From contig PENC01000001.1 of NCBI GenBank assembly GCA_003674045.1, forward strand, positions 1,116,001 through 1,180,000: a DNA stretch of 64,000 nt. The letters run 5' to 3'. Position numbers and translations under genes: made by a program. The stretch's first letter is position 1; each line of letters starts with the position of its first letter. This stretch comes from Streptomyces griseocarneus. Lineage in GTDB: Bacteria; Actinomycetota; Actinomycetes; Streptomycetales; Streptomycetaceae. The notes beneath the pieces were generated by a model. It ran no database searches. It had not been told where the DNA came from and saw nothing but the letters and a program-made list of their open reading frames with translations. Of this stretch, positions 25,701 through 46,145 are shown one piece after another.

Positions 25701-28700
25701 GTCGGCCAGATGCACAACGACTACGTCTCGCGGCTCCAGACCTTCCCCGAGGGCGTCGAGGGCTACCTGGGCACCGGCGGTTCCAGCTCCATCGCCTCCG
25801 GCCGTGTGTCCTACACCTTCGGCTTCGAGGGCCCGGCGGTCACCATCGACACGGCGTGCTCGTCGTCGCTGGTGGCCCTGCACCTGGCCGCGCAGGCACT
25901 GCGCAACGGCGAGTGCTCGCTGGCGCTCGCGGGCGGTGTCACGATCATCACGACGCCGACCGTGTTCACCGAGTTCAGCCGCCAGCGCGGGCTCGCCGCC
26001 AACGGCCGCTGCAAGCCCTTCGCGAACGCCGCCGACGGCACCGCCTGGGGCGAGGGCGTCGGCATGCTGCTCGTCGAGCGGCTCTCCGACGCGCGCAAGA
26101 ACGGCCACCAGGTCCTCGCCGTCGTCCGTGGCACCGCCGTCAACCAGGATGGTGCGAGCAATGGCCTGACGGCTCCGAACGGTCCGTCGCAGCAGCGTGT
26201 CATCCGGCAGGCGCTCGCCAACGCGGGTCTGACGACCAGTGAGGTCGACGCGGTCGAGGCGCACGGCACGGGTACGACGCTGGGTGACCCGATCGAGGCG
26301 CAGGCGCTGCTGGCCACGTACGGCCAGGACCGCGAGGGCGACCCGCTGTACCTGGGCTCCATCAAGTCCAACTTCGGCCACACGCAGGCCGCCGCCGGTG
26401 TCGCGGGCATCATCAAGATGGTGCTGGCCATGCGGCACGGGACGCTGCCGAAGTCGCTGCACATCGACGGGCCCTCGCCGCACGTCGACTGGGAGGCGGG
26501 TGCGGTGGAGCTGCTCGCTGAGTCCCGGCCGTGGCCGGAGACCGGGCGGGTCCGCAGGGCCGGTGTGTCCTCCTTCGGCATGAGCGGCACCAACGCGCAC
26601 GCCATCATCGAGCAGGCACCGGAAGAGGCGGCCCAGGCCGCCGGGGAGCCGGTGGCCGAGCCCGCCGCCGTGCTGCCGTGGGTGCTCTCCGCCAGGACCC
26701 CCGAGGCGCTGCGCGCCCAGGGCGCCCGCCTGCGGGCCCACCTGGACACCCTCGACCCGGCGGCTTCCGTCGCCGGCATCGGCCACGCGCTGGCCACCGG
26801 CCGGGCCTCCTTCGAGCACCGCGCGGTACTCGTGGCGGGTGACCGGGACGGCTTCCTCGCCGCCCTGGACGCCCTCGCCGAGGACCGCACCGCCGCTTCG
26901 GTGACGCTCGGTCAGGTCACCGACGGCAGGACGGCGTTCCTGTTCACCGGCCAGGGCAGCCAGCGGCTCGGCATGGGCCGTGAGCTGTACGCGGCGTACC
27001 CGGTGTTCGCCGAGGCGCTCGACGCGGTCTGCGACGAGCTGGACCGGCACCTGGACCGGCCGCTGAAGACCGTGGTCTTCGGCGACGACGCCGCGGAGCT
27101 CGACCGGACCGGCTTCACCCAGCCCGCGCTGTTCGCCATCGAGGTGGCGCTGTTCCGCCTCGTCGAGTCCTGGGGCCTGAAGCCCGACTTCCTCTCCGGC
27201 CACTCCATCGGCGAGCTCGCCGCCGCCCACGTCGCCGGGGTGCTGTCCCTGGCGGACGCGGCCAAGCTGGTCGCCGCGCGCGGCCGCCTGATGCAGGAGC
27301 TCCCGGCGGGCGGCGTGATGATCGCCGTGCAGGCCGCCGAGGACGAGGTGGCGCCGCTGACCGGCAAGCGGGTCGGCATCGCCGCCGTCAACGGGCCGCA
27401 GTCCGTGGTGATCGCGGGCGACGAGGACGCGGCACTGGAGATCGCCGCCGCCTTCGAGGCGCAGGGCCGCAAGACCAAGCGCCTCACCGTCAGCCACGCC
27501 TTCCACTCGCCGCACATGGACGCGATGCTGGACGCCTTCGCCGAGGTGGCCGGATCGCTGACGTACGCGGCCCCGCGCATCCCGGTCGTGTCCAACCTGA
27601 CGGGCGCTCTGGTCTCCGCCGAGGAGATCACTTCGGCCGACTTCTGGGTGCGTCACGTCCGTGAGGCGGTCCGTTTCCTCGACGGCATCCGCACGCTGGA
27701 GGCCCAGAACGTCACCACCTTCGTGGAGCTGGGCCCCGACGGGGTGCTCTCCGCGATGGCGCAGGACTGCGTCACCGGCGACGGCCTGACCTTCGTCTCC
27801 GCCCTGCGTTCCGGCCGTCCCGAGCCCGAGACGTTCGTGGCCGCGCTGGGCACCGCCCACACCCGGGGCGCCGCCCTGGACTGGGCCGCGATCCACGCGG
27901 GCGCGGACCGGCGCCGGGTCGAGCTGCCGACCTACGCCTTCCAGCGGCAGCCCTTCTGGCTGCACGTCGGCACGGCCGGCGGCGACGCCTCCTCGATCGG
28001 CCTGGACGCGGCCGGTCACCCGCTGCTCGGCGCGGCCCTGGAGCTGCCCGACTCGGACGGCGTCGCCTTCACCGGGCGCCTGTCGCTCGCGACGCACGCC
28101 TGGCTGGCCGACCACGCCGTCATGGGCGCGGTGCTGCTGCCCGGTACCGCCTTCGTGGAGCTGGCGCTCCGCGCGGGCGAGCACGTCGGCTGCGACCGGC
28201 TCGACGAACTCACCCTCGAAGCACCGCTGATCCTGCCCGAGCAGGGCGGCGTACAGCTCCGGCTGTCGCTCGCCGCGCCCGACGAGGCGGGGCGGCGCGC
28301 GCTGACCCTGCACTCCCGCGCGGAGGGCGCCGACTCGGACGAGCCGTGGCTGCGGCACGCCACCGGCGCGCTGACGGCGGGCGGCGGCACCGAGCCGTCC
28401 TCCGGCCCGGCCGAATGGCCCCCGGCGGACGCGGAACCGGTCGGGACCGACGGGCTGTACGACGGCCTGGCGGACTCCGGCTTCGGCTACGGCCCGGTCT
28501 TCCAGGGCCTCACGGCCGCCTGGAAGCGCGGCGACGAGCTGTTCGCCGAGGTCCGGCTGCCAGAGGAGGCCCAGGGCGACGCCAAGGCCTTCGGCCTGCA
28601 CCCCGCCCTGCTGGACGCCGCGCTGCACGCCCTCGCGCTGAGCGCCGCCGAGTCCGGCGGCCAGGGCAGCGTGCCGTTCGCCTGGACCGGCGTCTCGCTG

Positions 28701-30776
28701 CACGCCGTGGGCGCCTCCGCGCTGCGGGTGCGGCTCGCCCCGGCGGGCAACGGCTCGGTCTCCCTGGAGCTCGCCGATGTGACGGGCGCCCCGGTGGCCT
28801 CGGTGGAGAGCCTGGCGCTGCGCACGGTCGCGCCGGAGCAGCTCGGCACCGGCGGCGCGGGCGGCGCGGTCAAGGACGCGCTGTTCCGGGTCGACTGGAC
28901 GCCCGTCCCCGCCGCATCGGCCGCGCCGGTCTCCGCCGACCGCTGGGCGGTCGTGGGCTCCGACGCGCTCGGGCTCACCGCCCACCCGGACCTGGCCGCC
29001 CTGGCCGCCGCGATCGAGTCGGGCGACGAGGCACCGGAGTACGTGTTCCACGTGCCGGGCGCACGGCCCTTCGCCCAGGGCACGGGCACCGTCGAGATGA
29101 CGCACCAGATCTCCGCCGACGTGCTGGACGTGGTCCAGGGCTGGCTCGCCGACGAGCGGTTCGCCGCCGCCCGGCTCGTCGTCCTGACCTCCCGCGCGGT
29201 GATCGCCGCCACGGGCGACCCGATGACGCACGTGTCGAGCGCCGCGGCCCTGGGCCTGGCCCGTACGGCACAGCAGGAGAACCCGGACCGCATCGTCCTG
29301 GTGGACACCGACGGACGCGGCGACCTGGTCACGAACGTGGCCGCCGCGCTGGCCGCGGGCGAGCCGCAGGTGGCCGTCCGCGACGGAGCGGTCCTCACAC
29401 CGCGCCTGGCCCGCACGGCGCCCGGTGCGGAGGAGACGGCCTGGGACACCGACGGCACGGTGCTGGTCACCGGCGCCGGCGGCACGCTGGGCGGCCTGGT
29501 GGCCAAGCACCTCGTGGCCGAGCACGGCGTACGGCACCTGCTGCTCGTCGGCCGCCGCGGCCAGGACGCGCCGGGCGCGCTCGAACTCGGCGACGAGCTG
29601 GCCCGGTCGGGCGCGACCGTCACCTGGGCGGCCTGCGACGTGGCCGACCGGGAGGCCCTGGCCGCCATGATCTCCGCGGTCCCGGCCGACCGCCCGCTGA
29701 CCGCCGTGGTGCACGCCGCCGGTGTGCTCGACGACGGCACGGTCGGCTCGCTCACCCCGGAGCGGCTGGCGCACGTCTTCCGCCCGAAGGTGGACGCGGC
29801 CTGGAACCTGCACGAGCTCACGCGGGAGCTGGACCTCTCGGCGTTCGTCCTCTTCTCCTCGGCCTCCGGTGTCTTCGGTGGCGCGGGCCAGGGCAACTAC
29901 GCCGCGGCCAACGCCTTCCTGGACGCCCTGGCGCAGTGGCGCAGGGAGAACGGCCTGGCCGCCACCTCGCTTGCCTGGGGCCTGTGGGCCGGTGGCATGG
30001 GCGGTGAGCTGGACGAGGCGGAGACCGCCCGCATCCGGCGCGGCGGCGTCGTCCCCATCACCCCCGAACGGGGTCTGGAGCTGTTCGACGCGGCCGTCCG
30101 TACGGACGAGGCGCTGCTGGTGCCGATGCCGCTGGACCTGGCCGCGCTGCGCGCCCAGGCGGGCAGCGGCATGCTGCCGCCGCTCTTCCGCGGCCTGGTC
30201 CGTACGCCGGTGCGGCGGGCCGCCGAGTCCGCCGCGGCAGCGGCCGCCGGGGCGGAGGCGATGGCGCGCAGGCTCGCCACGCTGACCGCGCCGGAGCGGG
30301 AGGAGGCACTGACCGAGCTGGTCTGCGCGCAGGTGGCGGCCGTGCTCGGCTACCCCGGTCCCGAAGTGGTCGACCCGGCACGCTCGTTCAGCGAGGTCGG
30401 CTTCGACTCGCTCACCGCGGTCGAGCTGCGCAACAGGCTCGGCTCGGCCACCGGCGTCCGCCTCCCGGCCACGCTGATCTTCGACTATCCGACACCCGAG
30501 GCCCTGGTCCGCTTCCTGGGCGGCGAGCTCGTGCCGGACGGCGCGAACGCGGTGACACCGCTGCTCGCCGAACTCGACCGGCTGGCGGCGTCCCTCGACG
30601 GGGCCGCCCCGGACGACGAGGGCCGGGGCAGGATCACCGCCCGGCTCCAGGCCCTGCTGGCCAAGTGGAGCGACGGCCGGGCACCGGAGGACGGCGCCGA
30701 TGTCACCGACGAGATCGAGTCGGCGACGGACGACGACCTCTTCGACTTCATCGGCAAGGAATTCGGGATCTCCTGA
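13701..30776 (+). CDS. Type I modular PKS, three modules (DH-KR; DH-ER-KR; DH-KR)
   Basis: This encodes 5691 aa. ATG 13701 was chosen because [18 protein letters not shown] matches the docking start of the neighbouring PKS; ATG 13686 is an alternative and both RBSs are weak. Module 1 has KS Cys206, malonyl AT Ser657 (HAFH), DH His961 ([10 protein letters not shown], Gly to Asp), KR with LDD but Ala1557 at the catalytic Ser position (FSAAAG), and ACP Ser1740. Module 2 has KS Cys1973, malonyl AT Ser2424, DH His2731 (canonical [10 protein letters not shown]), an ER at about 3176-3494 ([14 protein letters not shown] and [15 protein letters not shown]), an intact KR and ACP Ser3819. Module 3 has KS Cys4053, malonyl AT Ser4502, DH His4805, an intact KR and ACP Ser5570. 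The docking tail ends [13 protein letters not shown]. Prediction: module 2 yields a saturated unit and module 3 an alkene; module 1 gives an alkene or, if its loop is dead, a ketone. Confidence 0.96.
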   Translation: MSDQDKILDYLKRVTADLHQTRQRLREVESQEPEPIAIVGMSCRFPGGVTSPEELWQLVAAGGDAIADFPTDRGWDVDSLFDADPDQQGTSYTDKGGFLDGAGEFDAAFFGISPREALAMDPQQRLLLETAWEVFERAGVDPATLRGSKAGVFIGTNGQDYPELMHRLPQGAEQYLLTGNAASVISGRISYTFGLEGPALTVDTACSSSLVALHLAVQALRNGECSLALTGGVTVMNSPRAFINFSRQRGLAPDGRCKAFADGADGTGWGEGVGMLLVEKLADARKNGHPVLAIVRGSAINQDGASNGLTAPNGPSQQRVIRQALTDARLTPAQVDAVEAHGTGTSLGDPIEAQALLATYGQNRPDGRPLWLGSIKSNFGHTQAAAGVAGIIKMVKAMEHGVLPQTLHVDAPSRDVDWTAGAVELLAEAQPWPETGQPRRVGISSFGVSGTNAHTVIEQAPAEDRTPEEAPASPAASGGPVPLLVSGQTAQALRAQAERLAAHVEATPGLSLTDLGHSLATTRASLDHRAVLVTESVDGARELLRALADGGTAADLVQGQATEGKTAFLFAGQGSQRAGMGRELYAAVPAFAEALDAVCAELDRHLERPLRDVMSDADSTELDRTGYTQPALFAIEVALFRLLEGWGVTPDFLVGHSIGELAAAHVSGVLTLEDAARLVAARGRLMQELPPGGAMIAIQASEDEVLPLLGDRVGIAALNGPTSVVVSGDEAAALEIAAAFERQGRKTKRLTVSHAFHSPLMDGMLDAFREVAEGITYHPPVIPIVSNLTGASVSAAEICTPDYWVRHVREAVRFTDGIARLEAYGVSTYVELGPGGVLTAMAQDCVTTDDAAFVPLLRADRPETRALTGALAQAHAHGVGVDWTAVLAGSGGRRVELPTYAFQRELYWPEAAGPWTGDVTAAGLGSADHPLLGAAVSLADAAGFLFTGRLSLQTHPWLADHTVMDTVLLPGTAFVELAIRAGDHAGCDVLEELTLEAPLALPPQGGVQLQVTVGAPDASGRRSLTLHSRLEESADGTGWGEGEWTRHATGVLATGATVPADGLAAWPPAGATEVPVDGLYDWLTGNGFAYGPVFQGLKAAWQHGDDVYAEVRLPKSAAEEAGLFGLHPALLDAALHGVGIGSLLEPTEHGRLPFSWSGVALHAVGATALRVRLSPNGQDTVAVLVTDESGVPVASVDGLLLRPVAPEQVHAARSTFHESLFRVDWTPAAVPAATTVAAGQWALLADAPAPELTAALPTAAAYADLADLAEAVAGGAPVPQAVLVPFFGPAEPGDADRLTADVRDALHRTLALAQEWLADDRFADSRLVVVTRGAVATAADADVADLTHAPLWGLLRSAQSENPERFVLLDVDGRDESYRALPAALASDEPQLAVRAGTVVVPRLARVAAEDGHTVPALDPEGTALVTGATGTLGGLVARHLVTGHGVRHLLLLSRRGATARGADELVAELRALGAEVTIAACDVADRDALAAVLAAVPAEHPLTAVVHTAGVLDDGVLGSLTPERVDHVLPPKVDAALHLHELTQGQNLAAFVLFSAAAGTLGGPGQANYAAANTFVDALARRRRAQGLPATALAWGLWAERSGMTGDLDDTDIQRITRAGVAALSSEDGLGLMDTALAVGAPALVPMHLDLAPLRQATDASQIPALLRGLVRLPGRRVVEAGGAAPVGGLAERLLGLSVPERDKLLLDLVRTQVAAVLGYAGPEAVDATRAFKELGFDSLTAVELRNRIGAVTSVRLPATLVFDYPTPTALSRFLRTEILGADADAAATRTAAVAVADDEPIAIVGMSCRYPGGVTSPEELWQLVLGARDAISGFPTDRGWQLDGLQSDDQSASGTSATLEGGFLYDAGDFDPDFFGINPREALAMDPHQRLLLETSWEVFERAGIDPATVRGSRTGVFAGVMYHDYLSRLTALPEGLEGYLGTGTAGSVASGRIAYTFGLEGPAVTIDTACSSSLVALHLAAQALRNGECTMALAGGVTVMATPDTFIDFSRQGGLSTSGRCKSFAAAADGTGWSEGVGMLLVERLSDARKNGHPVLAVVRGTAVNQDGASNGLTAPNGPSQQRVIRAALAGAGLSAAEVDVVEAHGTGTTLGDPIEAQALLATYGRERPEGQPLFLGSIKSNIGHTQAAAGVAGIIKMVMAMRNGVLPRTLHVDEPSPHVDWAAGEVALLTEQVEWPETGRPRRAGISSFGVSGTNAHTIIEQAPEPEAAPEPAPAAPPRVAGAVPWVLSAKSEAALRAQAERLVTYLDGATEATPADLGYSLAVSRASLDHRAVAMGADRAALVAGLEALARGESAASLAEGSVATGGTAFLFTGQGSQRLGMGRELYAAFPVFAEALDAVCAELDPHLEQPLKSVLFGDDASVLDRTGFTQPALFAVEVALYRLVEAWGITPDYLSGHSIGELAAAHVAGVLSLADASKLVAARGRLMQELPAGGAMIAVEASEEEVLPLLTEGVSIAALNGPTSVVVAGDEDAAVAIASSFEAQGRRTKRLTVSHAFHSPRMDGMLEEFRAVAETLSYEAPRIPIVSNLTGALVSAEEITSADFWVRHVREAVRFLDGIRALEAQNVTTFVELGPDGVLTAMAQDCATGEDLAFVSALRKDRSEAESLTAAVARAHVRGVVVDWTAYFAGTGAARVEPVTLPTYAFQHRHFWLRSPAGAVGDVESAGLGRADHPLLGAAVELADSDGFLFTGRLSLETHPWLADHAVGGTVLLPGTAFVELAIRAGDQVGCDRLDELTIEAPLILPERGALQLQIVVGAALDANRRTVELYSRAQDATFEEPWIRHASGVLTAGAPQPSFDLAEWPPPGAEAAPVEGLYEHLAQGGFAYGPVFQGLKAAWLRGDEVFAEVELAEDRRAEAAAFGLHPALLDAALHSTFARPGGDEQGRLPFSWNGVSLYAVGAGALRVRLTPVGDDGVALELADGTGAPVAAVEHLALRPVGNAPLGGARSAAYHEALFRLDWATVPTGATTGTTPWAVLGDGAPAALTAGAAVHADLAALGAAVEAGAEAPAYVLAYRAPQTAGDPATAAHTAVRDALALVQEWLDDERFAASRLVLVTRGAVATQADTGVHDLAHAPVWGLVRSAQSENPDRLVLADLDGDTASYEVLAAALASGEPQVALRHGTVHAPRLARVAASGAMVPPADEAAWRLDILDKGTLENLTLLPAPEAAAPLEAGQVRVAVRAAGLNFRDVLNALGMYPGDAGLMGSEGAGVVLETGPGVTDLAPGDRVMGMLPGGFGPLVVADRRMIAPMPEGWGFAEAASVPIVFMTAYYALRDLAGLKGGEALLVHAAAGGVGMAAVQLAQHWGVDVFATASPGKWDTLRSLGLAEDRIASSRDLAFEEKFREASEGRGVDVVLDSLAREFVDASLRLLPRGGRFVEMGKTDVRAPGEVAAQYAGVSYQAFDLTEAGLDRIQEMLRELLALFESGALRALPVTSWDVRQAPDAFRHLSQARHIGKVVLTVPAAWNPDGTVLVTGGTGTLGGLVARHAVTERGARHLLLTSRRGEQAAGAAELAAELRALGAEVTIAACDASDREALAATLAAVPAAHPLTAVVHTAGVLDDGVFAALTPERLAKVLRPKVDAAWHLHELTQGQDLADFVLFSSSAGTFGGAGQANYAAANSFLDALAQHRRARGLAATSLAWGLWAEASGMTGELDETDKSRMSRSGVMGLSSAEGLALLDTAHEVGEALLVPMQLDLAPLVGAPADMVPALLRGLVRGGTARRTAGTAAASDGTSLVERLVRLDATEREAALLELVRTQVAVVLGHDSPDAVEASRAFKDIGFDSLTAVEFRNRLGAAVGLRLPATLVFDYPSPTALTGYLRDELLGSEAAVALSAQTSAGAAADDDPIAIVAMSCRFPGDVRTPEDLWELLAAGRDGIAELPAERGWDVEALYDPDPDRPGTSYAREGGFVYDAHHFDPAFFGINPREALAMDPQQRLLLETSWEAFERAGIDPVGLRGKQVGVFVGQMHNDYVSRLQTFPEGVEGYLGTGGSSSIASGRVSYTFGFEGPAVTIDTACSSSLVALHLAAQALRNGECSLALAGGVTIITTPTVFTEFSRQRGLAANGRCKPFANAADGTAWGEGVGMLLVERLSDARKNGHQVLAVVRGTAVNQDGASNGLTAPNGPSQQRVIRQALANAGLTTSEVDAVEAHGTGTTLGDPIEAQALLATYGQDREGDPLYLGSIKSNFGHTQAAAGVAGIIKMVLAMRHGTLPKSLHIDGPSPHVDWEAGAVELLAESRPWPETGRVRRAGVSSFGMSGTNAHAIIEQAPEEAAQAAGEPVAEPAAVLPWVLSARTPEALRAQGARLRAHLDTLDPAASVAGIGHALATGRASFEHRAVLVAGDRDGFLAALDALAEDRTAASVTLGQVTDGRTAFLFTGQGSQRLGMGRELYAAYPVFAEALDAVCDELDRHLDRPLKTVVFGDDAAELDRTGFTQPALFAIEVALFRLVESWGLKPDFLSGHSIGELAAAHVAGVLSLADAAKLVAARGRLMQELPAGGVMIAVQAAEDEVAPLTGKRVGIAAVNGPQSVVIAGDEDAALEIAAAFEAQGRKTKRLTVSHAFHSPHMDAMLDAFAEVAGSLTYAAPRIPVVSNLTGALVSAEEITSADFWVRHVREAVRFLDGIRTLEAQNVTTFVELGPDGVLSAMAQDCVTGDGLTFVSALRSGRPEPETFVAALGTAHTRGAALDWAAIHAGADRRRVELPTYAFQRQPFWLHVGTAGGDASSIGLDAAGHPLLGAALELPDSDGVAFTGRLSLATHAWLADHAVMGAVLLPGTAFVELALRAGEHVGCDRLDELTLEAPLILPEQGGVQLRLSLAAPDEAGRRALTLHSRAEGADSDEPWLRHATGALTAGGGTEPSSGPAEWPPADAEPVGTDGLYDGLADSGFGYGPVFQGLTAAWKRGDELFAEVRLPEEAQGDAKAFGLHPALLDAALHALALSAAESGGQGSVPFAWTGVSLHAVGASALRVRLAPAGNGSVSLELADVTGAPVASVESLALRTVAPEQLGTGGAGGAVKDALFRVDWTPVPAASAAPVSADRWAVVGSDALGLTAHPDLAALAAAIESGDEAPEYVFHVPGARPFAQGTGTVEMTHQISADVLDVVQGWLADERFAAARLVVLTSRAVIAATGDPMTHVSSAAALGLARTAQQENPDRIVLVDTDGRGDLVTNVAAALAAGEPQVAVRDGAVLTPRLARTAPGAEETAWDTDGTVLVTGAGGTLGGLVAKHLVAEHGVRHLLLVGRRGQDAPGALELGDELARSGATVTWAACDVADREALAAMISAVPADRPLTAVVHAAGVLDDGTVGSLTPERLAHVFRPKVDAAWNLHELTRELDLSAFVLFSSASGVFGGAGQGNYAAANAFLDALAQWRRENGLAATSLAWGLWAGGMGGELDEAETARIRRGGVVPITPERGLELFDAAVRTDEALLVPMPLDLAALRAQAGSGMLPPLFRGLVRTPVRRAAESAAAAAAGAEAMARRLATLTAPEREEALTELVCAQVAAVLGYPGPEVVDPARSFSEVGFDSLTAVELRNRLGSATGVRLPATLIFDYPTPEALVRFLGGELVPDGANAVTPLLAELDRLAASLDGAAPDDEGRGRITARLQALLAKWSDGRAPEDGADVTDEIESATDDDLFDFIGKEFGIS

Positions 30777-30869
30777 CTGTGACCGTGATCGACACCGCGA
30801 CCGATACGGCGACCGCGAGCGGCCTGACCGGCCCCGACCTTCTGGATTCCTCGAAGGGGAACGCACGAC

Positions 30870-42389
<11,520 letters not shown>

Positions 42390-42392
42390 CGC

Positions 42393-42428
42393 CGAAGGGC
42401 CCGTACCAAAATCGGTACGGGCCCTTCG
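42393..42428. terminator. Bidirectional terminator hairpin after the PKS operon
   Basis: A perfect 15-bp inverted repeat (CGAAGGGCCCGTACC and its complement) with a six-base AAAATC loop starts four bases after the PKS stop codon. It lies between convergent genes, so it can stop both the PKS transcript and the acyltransferase transcript coming from the right. There is no strong T-run, as is usual in Streptomyces. Confidence 0.9.
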
Positions 42429-42430
42429 AT

Positions 42431-42522
42431 GCGGTACCGCGCCCCAAAGGGGCGCGGGGCTGTTTCGACATGCGGCTCCGCCGCGTGGGCGCGACCAGCC
42501 ACGACGCACCCGCAGATGACGT
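42431..42522. repeat. Common Streptomyces intergenic repeat with GC hairpin
   Basis: This begins with a 9-bp perfect hairpin (CCGCGCCCC, AAA loop, 42437-42457) and continues as GGCTGTTTCGACATGCGG, CTCCGCCGCGTGGGCGCGAC and CAGCCACGACGCACCCGCAG. I recognise this as a short repeat found many times in Streptomyces chromosomes, usually between convergent genes. The hairpin may be a second terminator. No coding role is seen. Confidence 0.7.
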
Positions 42523-42543
42523 GCTGGACTTCCAGCGGAGCGC

Positions 42544-43488
42544 TCAGCGTCGCCGCGGCGCGCGGTCGCGGGTGCGCTTGCCGGGGCCCACCGTGACGAC
42601 CTCGAAGCTGGACTTGGTGCACTCGAGGCGGTGGAAGAGGTTGTCGGGGCCGCTGATGCAGACCTTGGCCACCCCGGCCTCCTTCAGCGTGGCGACGACC
42701 TTGGGCCAGTGGATCGGCCGGTCGAAGGTGTCGAGGAGCATGGTGCGCAGCTCGTCGGCGGTGCGGATCACGGTGCCGTCCTGGTCGGTGACGACGGGCA
42801 GCCGCGGGTCCGCGAGCTCGTACTTGGGGAGGACGTCCTCCTCGACGCGGCGCCGCAGCTCCTTGAAGGCGGGCGCGTGCACCGCCGGGACCATGGTGTA
42901 CATCGAGTAGCCGCCGATGCCGCTGACCCGCTGCTTGAGGCCCTCCAGCTCCTTCTCGCGCAGCGAGAGCATGCAGAAGCCCTCGTCGAGATAGCCGGAG
43001 TAGTCGTACCACTCGCCGCGCTCGTCGAACTCGGCCAGGAGCTCGTCAAGTTTGTCCTGCGGGGTGCGGAAGAAGGTGTGGGTGACCGCGTCCTGGTACT
43101 CCTCGGTGAAGTACGCGATCTCGTGACGGGCCATTTCGGCGGTGAGCCGGACCAGTTCGGGGAAGGGCAGCGAGCCGACGAACGCGGTGGCCGCCTTCTG
43201 GCCGAAGCTGGGGCCCACGACGATGTCCGGATCGATGCCCAGCTCCTCCACCGCCCGGTCGGCCGAGGCCATCGAGTTGACCAGGAAGGCGATCTGGGTG
43301 GCCTCGGAGTAGTCGTCCTCGGAGTCGCGGAGGCGGTCGAAGACGGAATAGCCCAGCGCCTCGTCGGCCTCCGCCAGCCGCTTGCGGGCGTAGGGGTCGA
43401 GCACGAGGAACTTGCCCACCTCGGAGAAGCTGGACGGTCCCATGCCGGGGAAGACGAGGGCGGTGGTCGGCTGTTCGGATGCCGTCAT
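42544..43488 (-). CDS. Discrete acyltransferase (VinK-like), starter-unit transfer
   Basis: This encodes 314 aa of the malonyl-CoA:ACP transacylase fold, standing alone rather than inside a PKS. The N-terminal FPGMGPSS replaces the usual FPGQGSQ. The nucleophile motif is GPSFGQ (Ser94) and the catalytic His is probably His204 (VPAVHAPAF). The Arg that binds the malonyl carboxylate is not evident: GPSFGQKAA stands where extender ATs have GHS(I/Q)GE. This suggests a non-carboxylated substrate, as in VinK-type enzymes that move an aminoacyl starter between carrier proteins, or guanidinobutyryl-CoA:ACP transferases. ATG 43488 was preferred over an in-frame TTG at 43500; GAAAGG lies about 12 bases upstream. 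It is convergent with the PKS operon. The exact donor and acceptor carrier proteins are not visible here. Confidence 0.8.
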   Translation of the reverse strand: MTASEQPTTALVFPGMGPSSFSEVGKFLVLDPYARKRLAEADEALGYSVFDRLRDSEDDYSEATQIAFLVNSMASADRAVEELGIDPDIVVGPSFGQKAATAFVGSLPFPELVRLTAEMARHEIAYFTEEYQDAVTHTFFRTPQDKLDELLAEFDERGEWYDYSGYLDEGFCMLSLREKELEGLKQRVSGIGGYSMYTMVPAVHAPAFKELRRRVEEDVLPKYELADPRLPVVTDQDGTVIRTADELRTMLLDTFDRPIHWPKVVATLKEAGVAKVCISGPDNLFHRLECTKSSFEVVTVGPGKRTRDRAPRRR

Positions 43489-43830
43489 TTTTCTGTGCAA
43501 ACCTTTCGGTTTCCCGCTGCGGAGAAATCCTTGGGATCAGTTGTGTTCATCGCGCTCGCGCACCGGTTTAATGGGGATGACGGAGACCATGGGTCCCGGT
43601 CGCCATGTCTAACACGGACCGCCAACTGGCGCCGGTGCACACCCCGATGTCAGGGGTCGCGACAAATGGCTAGGGGGAGTTAGGGGGAATGCGACTCCCG
43701 TGCCGGGGATAGCGGTCCATAGGGGTTGTGGCCCCGTGTGATGACTCATAGCCTCGCGACGTGAGCCCTCGAAAAAGGTAGGGCGTCCGTATGGGGACTG
43801 GTTCACGGCGCAAGCACATCGAGGCATTTC
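43489..43830. promoter_or_regulatory. Divergent intergenic region with repeated AGGGG boxes
   Basis: This is a 342-bp region between the minus-strand acyltransferase and the plus-strand thioesterase/ligase operon, so it should hold both promoters. Visible elements are TAGGGGGA at 43671-43678 repeated exactly ten bases later at 43681-43688, a GGGAGT/ACTCCC inverted pair (43676-43681 and 43694-43699), and the 16-mer at 43720-43735 described separately. No gene was found. Binding by the LAL regulator encoded at 47919-50831 is inferred. Confidence 0.55.
43720..43735 (+). promoter_or_regulatory. Candidate regulator box, copy 1 (TAGGGGTTGTGGCCCC)
   Basis: The 16-mer differs at one base from a copy upstream of the amine oxidase gene (47863-47878, minus strand). 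It has a GGGG-six-CCCC dyad. It ends 95 bases before the likely ATG 43831 of the thioesterase reading frame. Two near-identical copies upstream of separately transcribed genes of one cluster suggest a shared operator; the binding protein is not shown. Confidence 0.5.
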
Positions 43831-43925
43831 ATGACATCGACCACCGGGGCGGCCGAAGCCGATGACATCGGCAGCGGCACCGGCATTGTCGGCAGGACGA
43901 CCCGCTCCGCCGGCGATCGCCCGTC

Positions 43926-44600
43926 GTGGCCGCGGCCGCAGGGGGCTTGTACCCCTTGAGCCGGATCGAGTCCGACGAAGTCCACCTCATCCGGATCGTG
44001 CAGCCGGAGACGCCCAGCAGTTTCCGGCTGATCTGCTTTCCGGGGTCCGCGAACTCCAGCGCGTACTACCTCTCCCTGTCGGAACTGCTGCTGCCCACCG
44101 TCGAGGTGCTCGCGATCCAGTACCCGCCCGATGCCGACGACGAGGAGGAGAGGTTCGCCGACGCCCCCGACCTGGCGGACCGCGTCTTCGAGGCGCTGGG
44201 GGAGTGGCTCGACCGCCCGGTCGCGCTGTTCGGCCACCGCGCCGGCGCCGACCTCGCCTACCGCGTCGCCGAACGCCTCGAACAGGAGACCGAGACCCGG
44301 CTGCTGACCCTGTTCGTCTCCGGCAGGACCGCGCGCGGCGGCGCGACGCTGGGCCCGCCGGCCCTCGGCTGCCGCATCGTCGCCCTCGCCGGCGCGCAGG
44401 ACCCCAAGACCCCGCTGCGCGGCGTACGCGCCTGGCGGCGGTGCACGAGCGGGCGGTTCGATCTGGAGGTGTTCCCCGGATCGCGCGGCTATCTCGATTC
44501 GAGCAGAAGAGAAGTCGTCAACCTGGTCCACGACCAGTTGCTCTCACTGTCCACCCTCGACGCCGAGTACGAGACCTGCGTCGAGGACAAGGGCGTCTAG
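43926..44600 (+). pseudogene. Type II thioesterase-like, catalytic residues lost, apparent frameshift
   Basis: This encodes about 224 aa of alpha/beta-hydrolase (TEII) fold: RLICFPGSANSSAYYLS, then LFGHRAGADLAYRVAERLE, then VFPGSRGYLDSSRREVV. In active TEIIs the second motif is GHSxG and the third is FPGGHFYL. Here the nucleophile Ser is Arg105 and the catalytic His is Arg, so hydrolysis is unlikely. The only in-frame start is GTG 43926 with no RBS. A better start, ATG 43831 with GAGG upstream, is in another frame that keeps high third-position GC to about 43940. That frame would join this one through a one-base shift at the G5 run 43941-43945. It could be a decayed TEII, a sequencing indel or a repurposed non-catalytic protein. 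The ligase follows 64 bases downstream. Confidence 0.65.
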
Positions 44601-44664
44601 GGGACCGGCAAGGGTCCCGCGGCTGCCCGTACTCCGCACAGAAGAAGAGGAAAGAGTACGACCG

Positions 44665-46083
44665 ATGACCGCGAAGATCTTTGCAGTCGACTCGGCACAG
44701 ACCCTCACGGATTTCGAGCAGGACGCGCTGCGTGTCGCCGAGGTGATCCGTGAGCACGGCGTGGCCGAAGGCGACCGTGTCATCCTCAAGGCGGGCAACT
44801 CCGCGAGCTGGGTCAGCGTGCTGTTCGCCCTGATGCACGTGGGTGCCTCCATCGTCCTCGTCGACCAGCAGGAACAGGCCGACGAGACCCGGCGCATCGC
44901 GCTGCGCACCGGCGCCGCGCTGGCGTTCGTCGACGACGACGCCCCCATCGACGACGAGACCCGTGCCGTCGACCTCTACGAACTGATCGCCCCCGCCACC
45001 GGCCGCCCGCTCCCCGCCGGGCAGCGGCTGGACTTCGACGCCTGGGCCGACCGGCCCGACGGCCTGATCATGTGGACCTCCGGCTCCACCGGCCAGCCCA
45101 AGGGCGCCGTGAAATCGGGCCGCAAGTTCCTGAAGAACCTGGAGCGCAACGCGGACCAGGTGGGGCACACCGCGGACGACGTCCTGCTGCCGCTGCTGCC
45201 CTTCGCCCACCAGTACGGGCTCTCCATGGTGCTGATCGCCTGGATACGCCGTTGCTCGCTGGTCATAGCCCCCTACAAGCGGCTCGACCGCGCGGTGCTG
45301 ATGGCCGGGCGCACCGGCGCCACCGTCATCGACGCGACCCCCGCCAGCTACCGCTCCATCCTCAACCTGACCACCCGCAAGCCCGCGCTCCGCGCCGCCC
45401 TGGAGCAGGTGAGGATGTTCTGCTCCGGCGCGGCACCGCTGGACGGCGCGCTCTCCGACCGCTACGCCGACGAGTTCGGCCTGTCGCTGCTGGACAGCTA
45501 CGGTTCCACCGAGCTCGGCAACATCTCCTTCGCCACCCTGGGCAACCCGGTCTCCTGCGGGCGCGCCATGGACGGCATCAAGCTGCGGATCGTGGACGAG
45601 GACGGCGTGCCCATGCCCGCGGGCGAGGCCGGCGAGATCGAGGTCGACACCCCGGACGCGTTGGAAGGCCACCTGGCCGACGACGGCGGGATCACCCCGT
45701 TCCCGACCGGCTGGCAGGCCACCGGCGACCTCGGCTACCTCGACGAGGACGACAACCTCTACGTCCTGGGCCGGAAGTTCGCCGTGCACCGCATGGGCTA
45801 CACGCTCTATCCGGAGCTCATCGAGCGCAAGGCCGCCGCCGCGGACATCTCCACCCGCATCGTGCCGCTGCCGGACGAGCGCCGCGGCGCGCAGCTGGTC
45901 TTCTTCGTCGAGGACGAGCAGGAGCGGGAGGCACAGCACTGGCGCGACCTGCTGTGTGCGGCGCTGCCCGCCTACGAGCAGCCCAACCGGGTCGTCGTCC
46001 TCGACTCGTTCCCGCTCAACCGGAACGGCAAGCCGGACAAGAAGCAGCTGGAGAAGCTGGCCCTGGAGCAGGCCGCACGGTAA
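44665..46083 (+). CDS. Adenylate-forming acyl/aminoacyl ligase (VinM-like candidate)
   Basis: This encodes 472 aa of the ANL superfamily. The P-loop is WTSGSTGQPKG, the aromatic/Glu motif YGSTELGN, the adenylate/hinge motif TGDLGYLDEDDN with LGRKF, and the C-terminal catalytic Lys lies in NRNGKPDKK. It has no carrier domain, so it must load CoA or a free-standing carrier protein. ATG 44665 has GAGGAAAG upstream. In macrolactam pathways stand-alone ligases of this kind activate a beta-amino acid or add a protecting amino acid to it; in guanidyl polyene pathways they make 4-guanidinobutyryl-CoA. The neighbouring discrete AT and amine oxidase fit either role. Substrate is not readable from sequence alone. 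Confidence 0.85.
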   Translation: MTAKIFAVDSAQTLTDFEQDALRVAEVIREHGVAEGDRVILKAGNSASWVSVLFALMHVGASIVLVDQQEQADETRRIALRTGAALAFVDDDAPIDDETRAVDLYELIAPATGRPLPAGQRLDFDAWADRPDGLIMWTSGSTGQPKGAVKSGRKFLKNLERNADQVGHTADDVLLPLLPFAHQYGLSMVLIAWIRRCSLVIAPYKRLDRAVLMAGRTGATVIDATPASYRSILNLTTRKPALRAALEQVRMFCSGAAPLDGALSDRYADEFGLSLLDSYGSTELGNISFATLGNPVSCGRAMDGIKLRIVDEDGVPMPAGEAGEIEVDTPDALEGHLADDGGITPFPTGWQATGDLGYLDEDDNLYVLGRKFAVHRMGYTLYPELIERKAAAADISTRIVPLPDERRGAQLVFFVEDEQEREAQHWRDLLCAALPAYEQPNRVVVLDSFPLNRNGKPDKKQLEKLALEQAAR

Positions 46084-46089
46084 GGACAG

Positions 46090-46129
46090 CGAGAGGAGGG
46101 GGAGCCGGAACCGGCTCCCCCTCCTCTCG
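46090..46129. terminator. Bidirectional terminator hairpin
   Basis: This is a near-uninterrupted 19-bp inverted repeat (CGAGAGGAGGGGGAGCCGG and its complement) around a two-base AA centre. It lies seven bases after the ligase stop and before the 3' end of the convergent amine oxidase gene, so it can serve both. Confidence 0.9.
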
Positions 46130-46145
46130 TGCGTCTCCCGGTGTC

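Noticed and set aside
42631..43683. Plus-strand frame opposite the discrete acyltransferase
   Set aside because: Acidic/Val-rich shadow translation with no motif; the minus strand encodes a recognisable acyltransferase.
43831..43959. Separate small protein gene starting at ATG 43831
   Set aside because: It ends at TGA 43957 inside the thioesterase frame and its coding bias stops at the G5 run, so a frameshifted N-terminus of the thioesterase explains it better.
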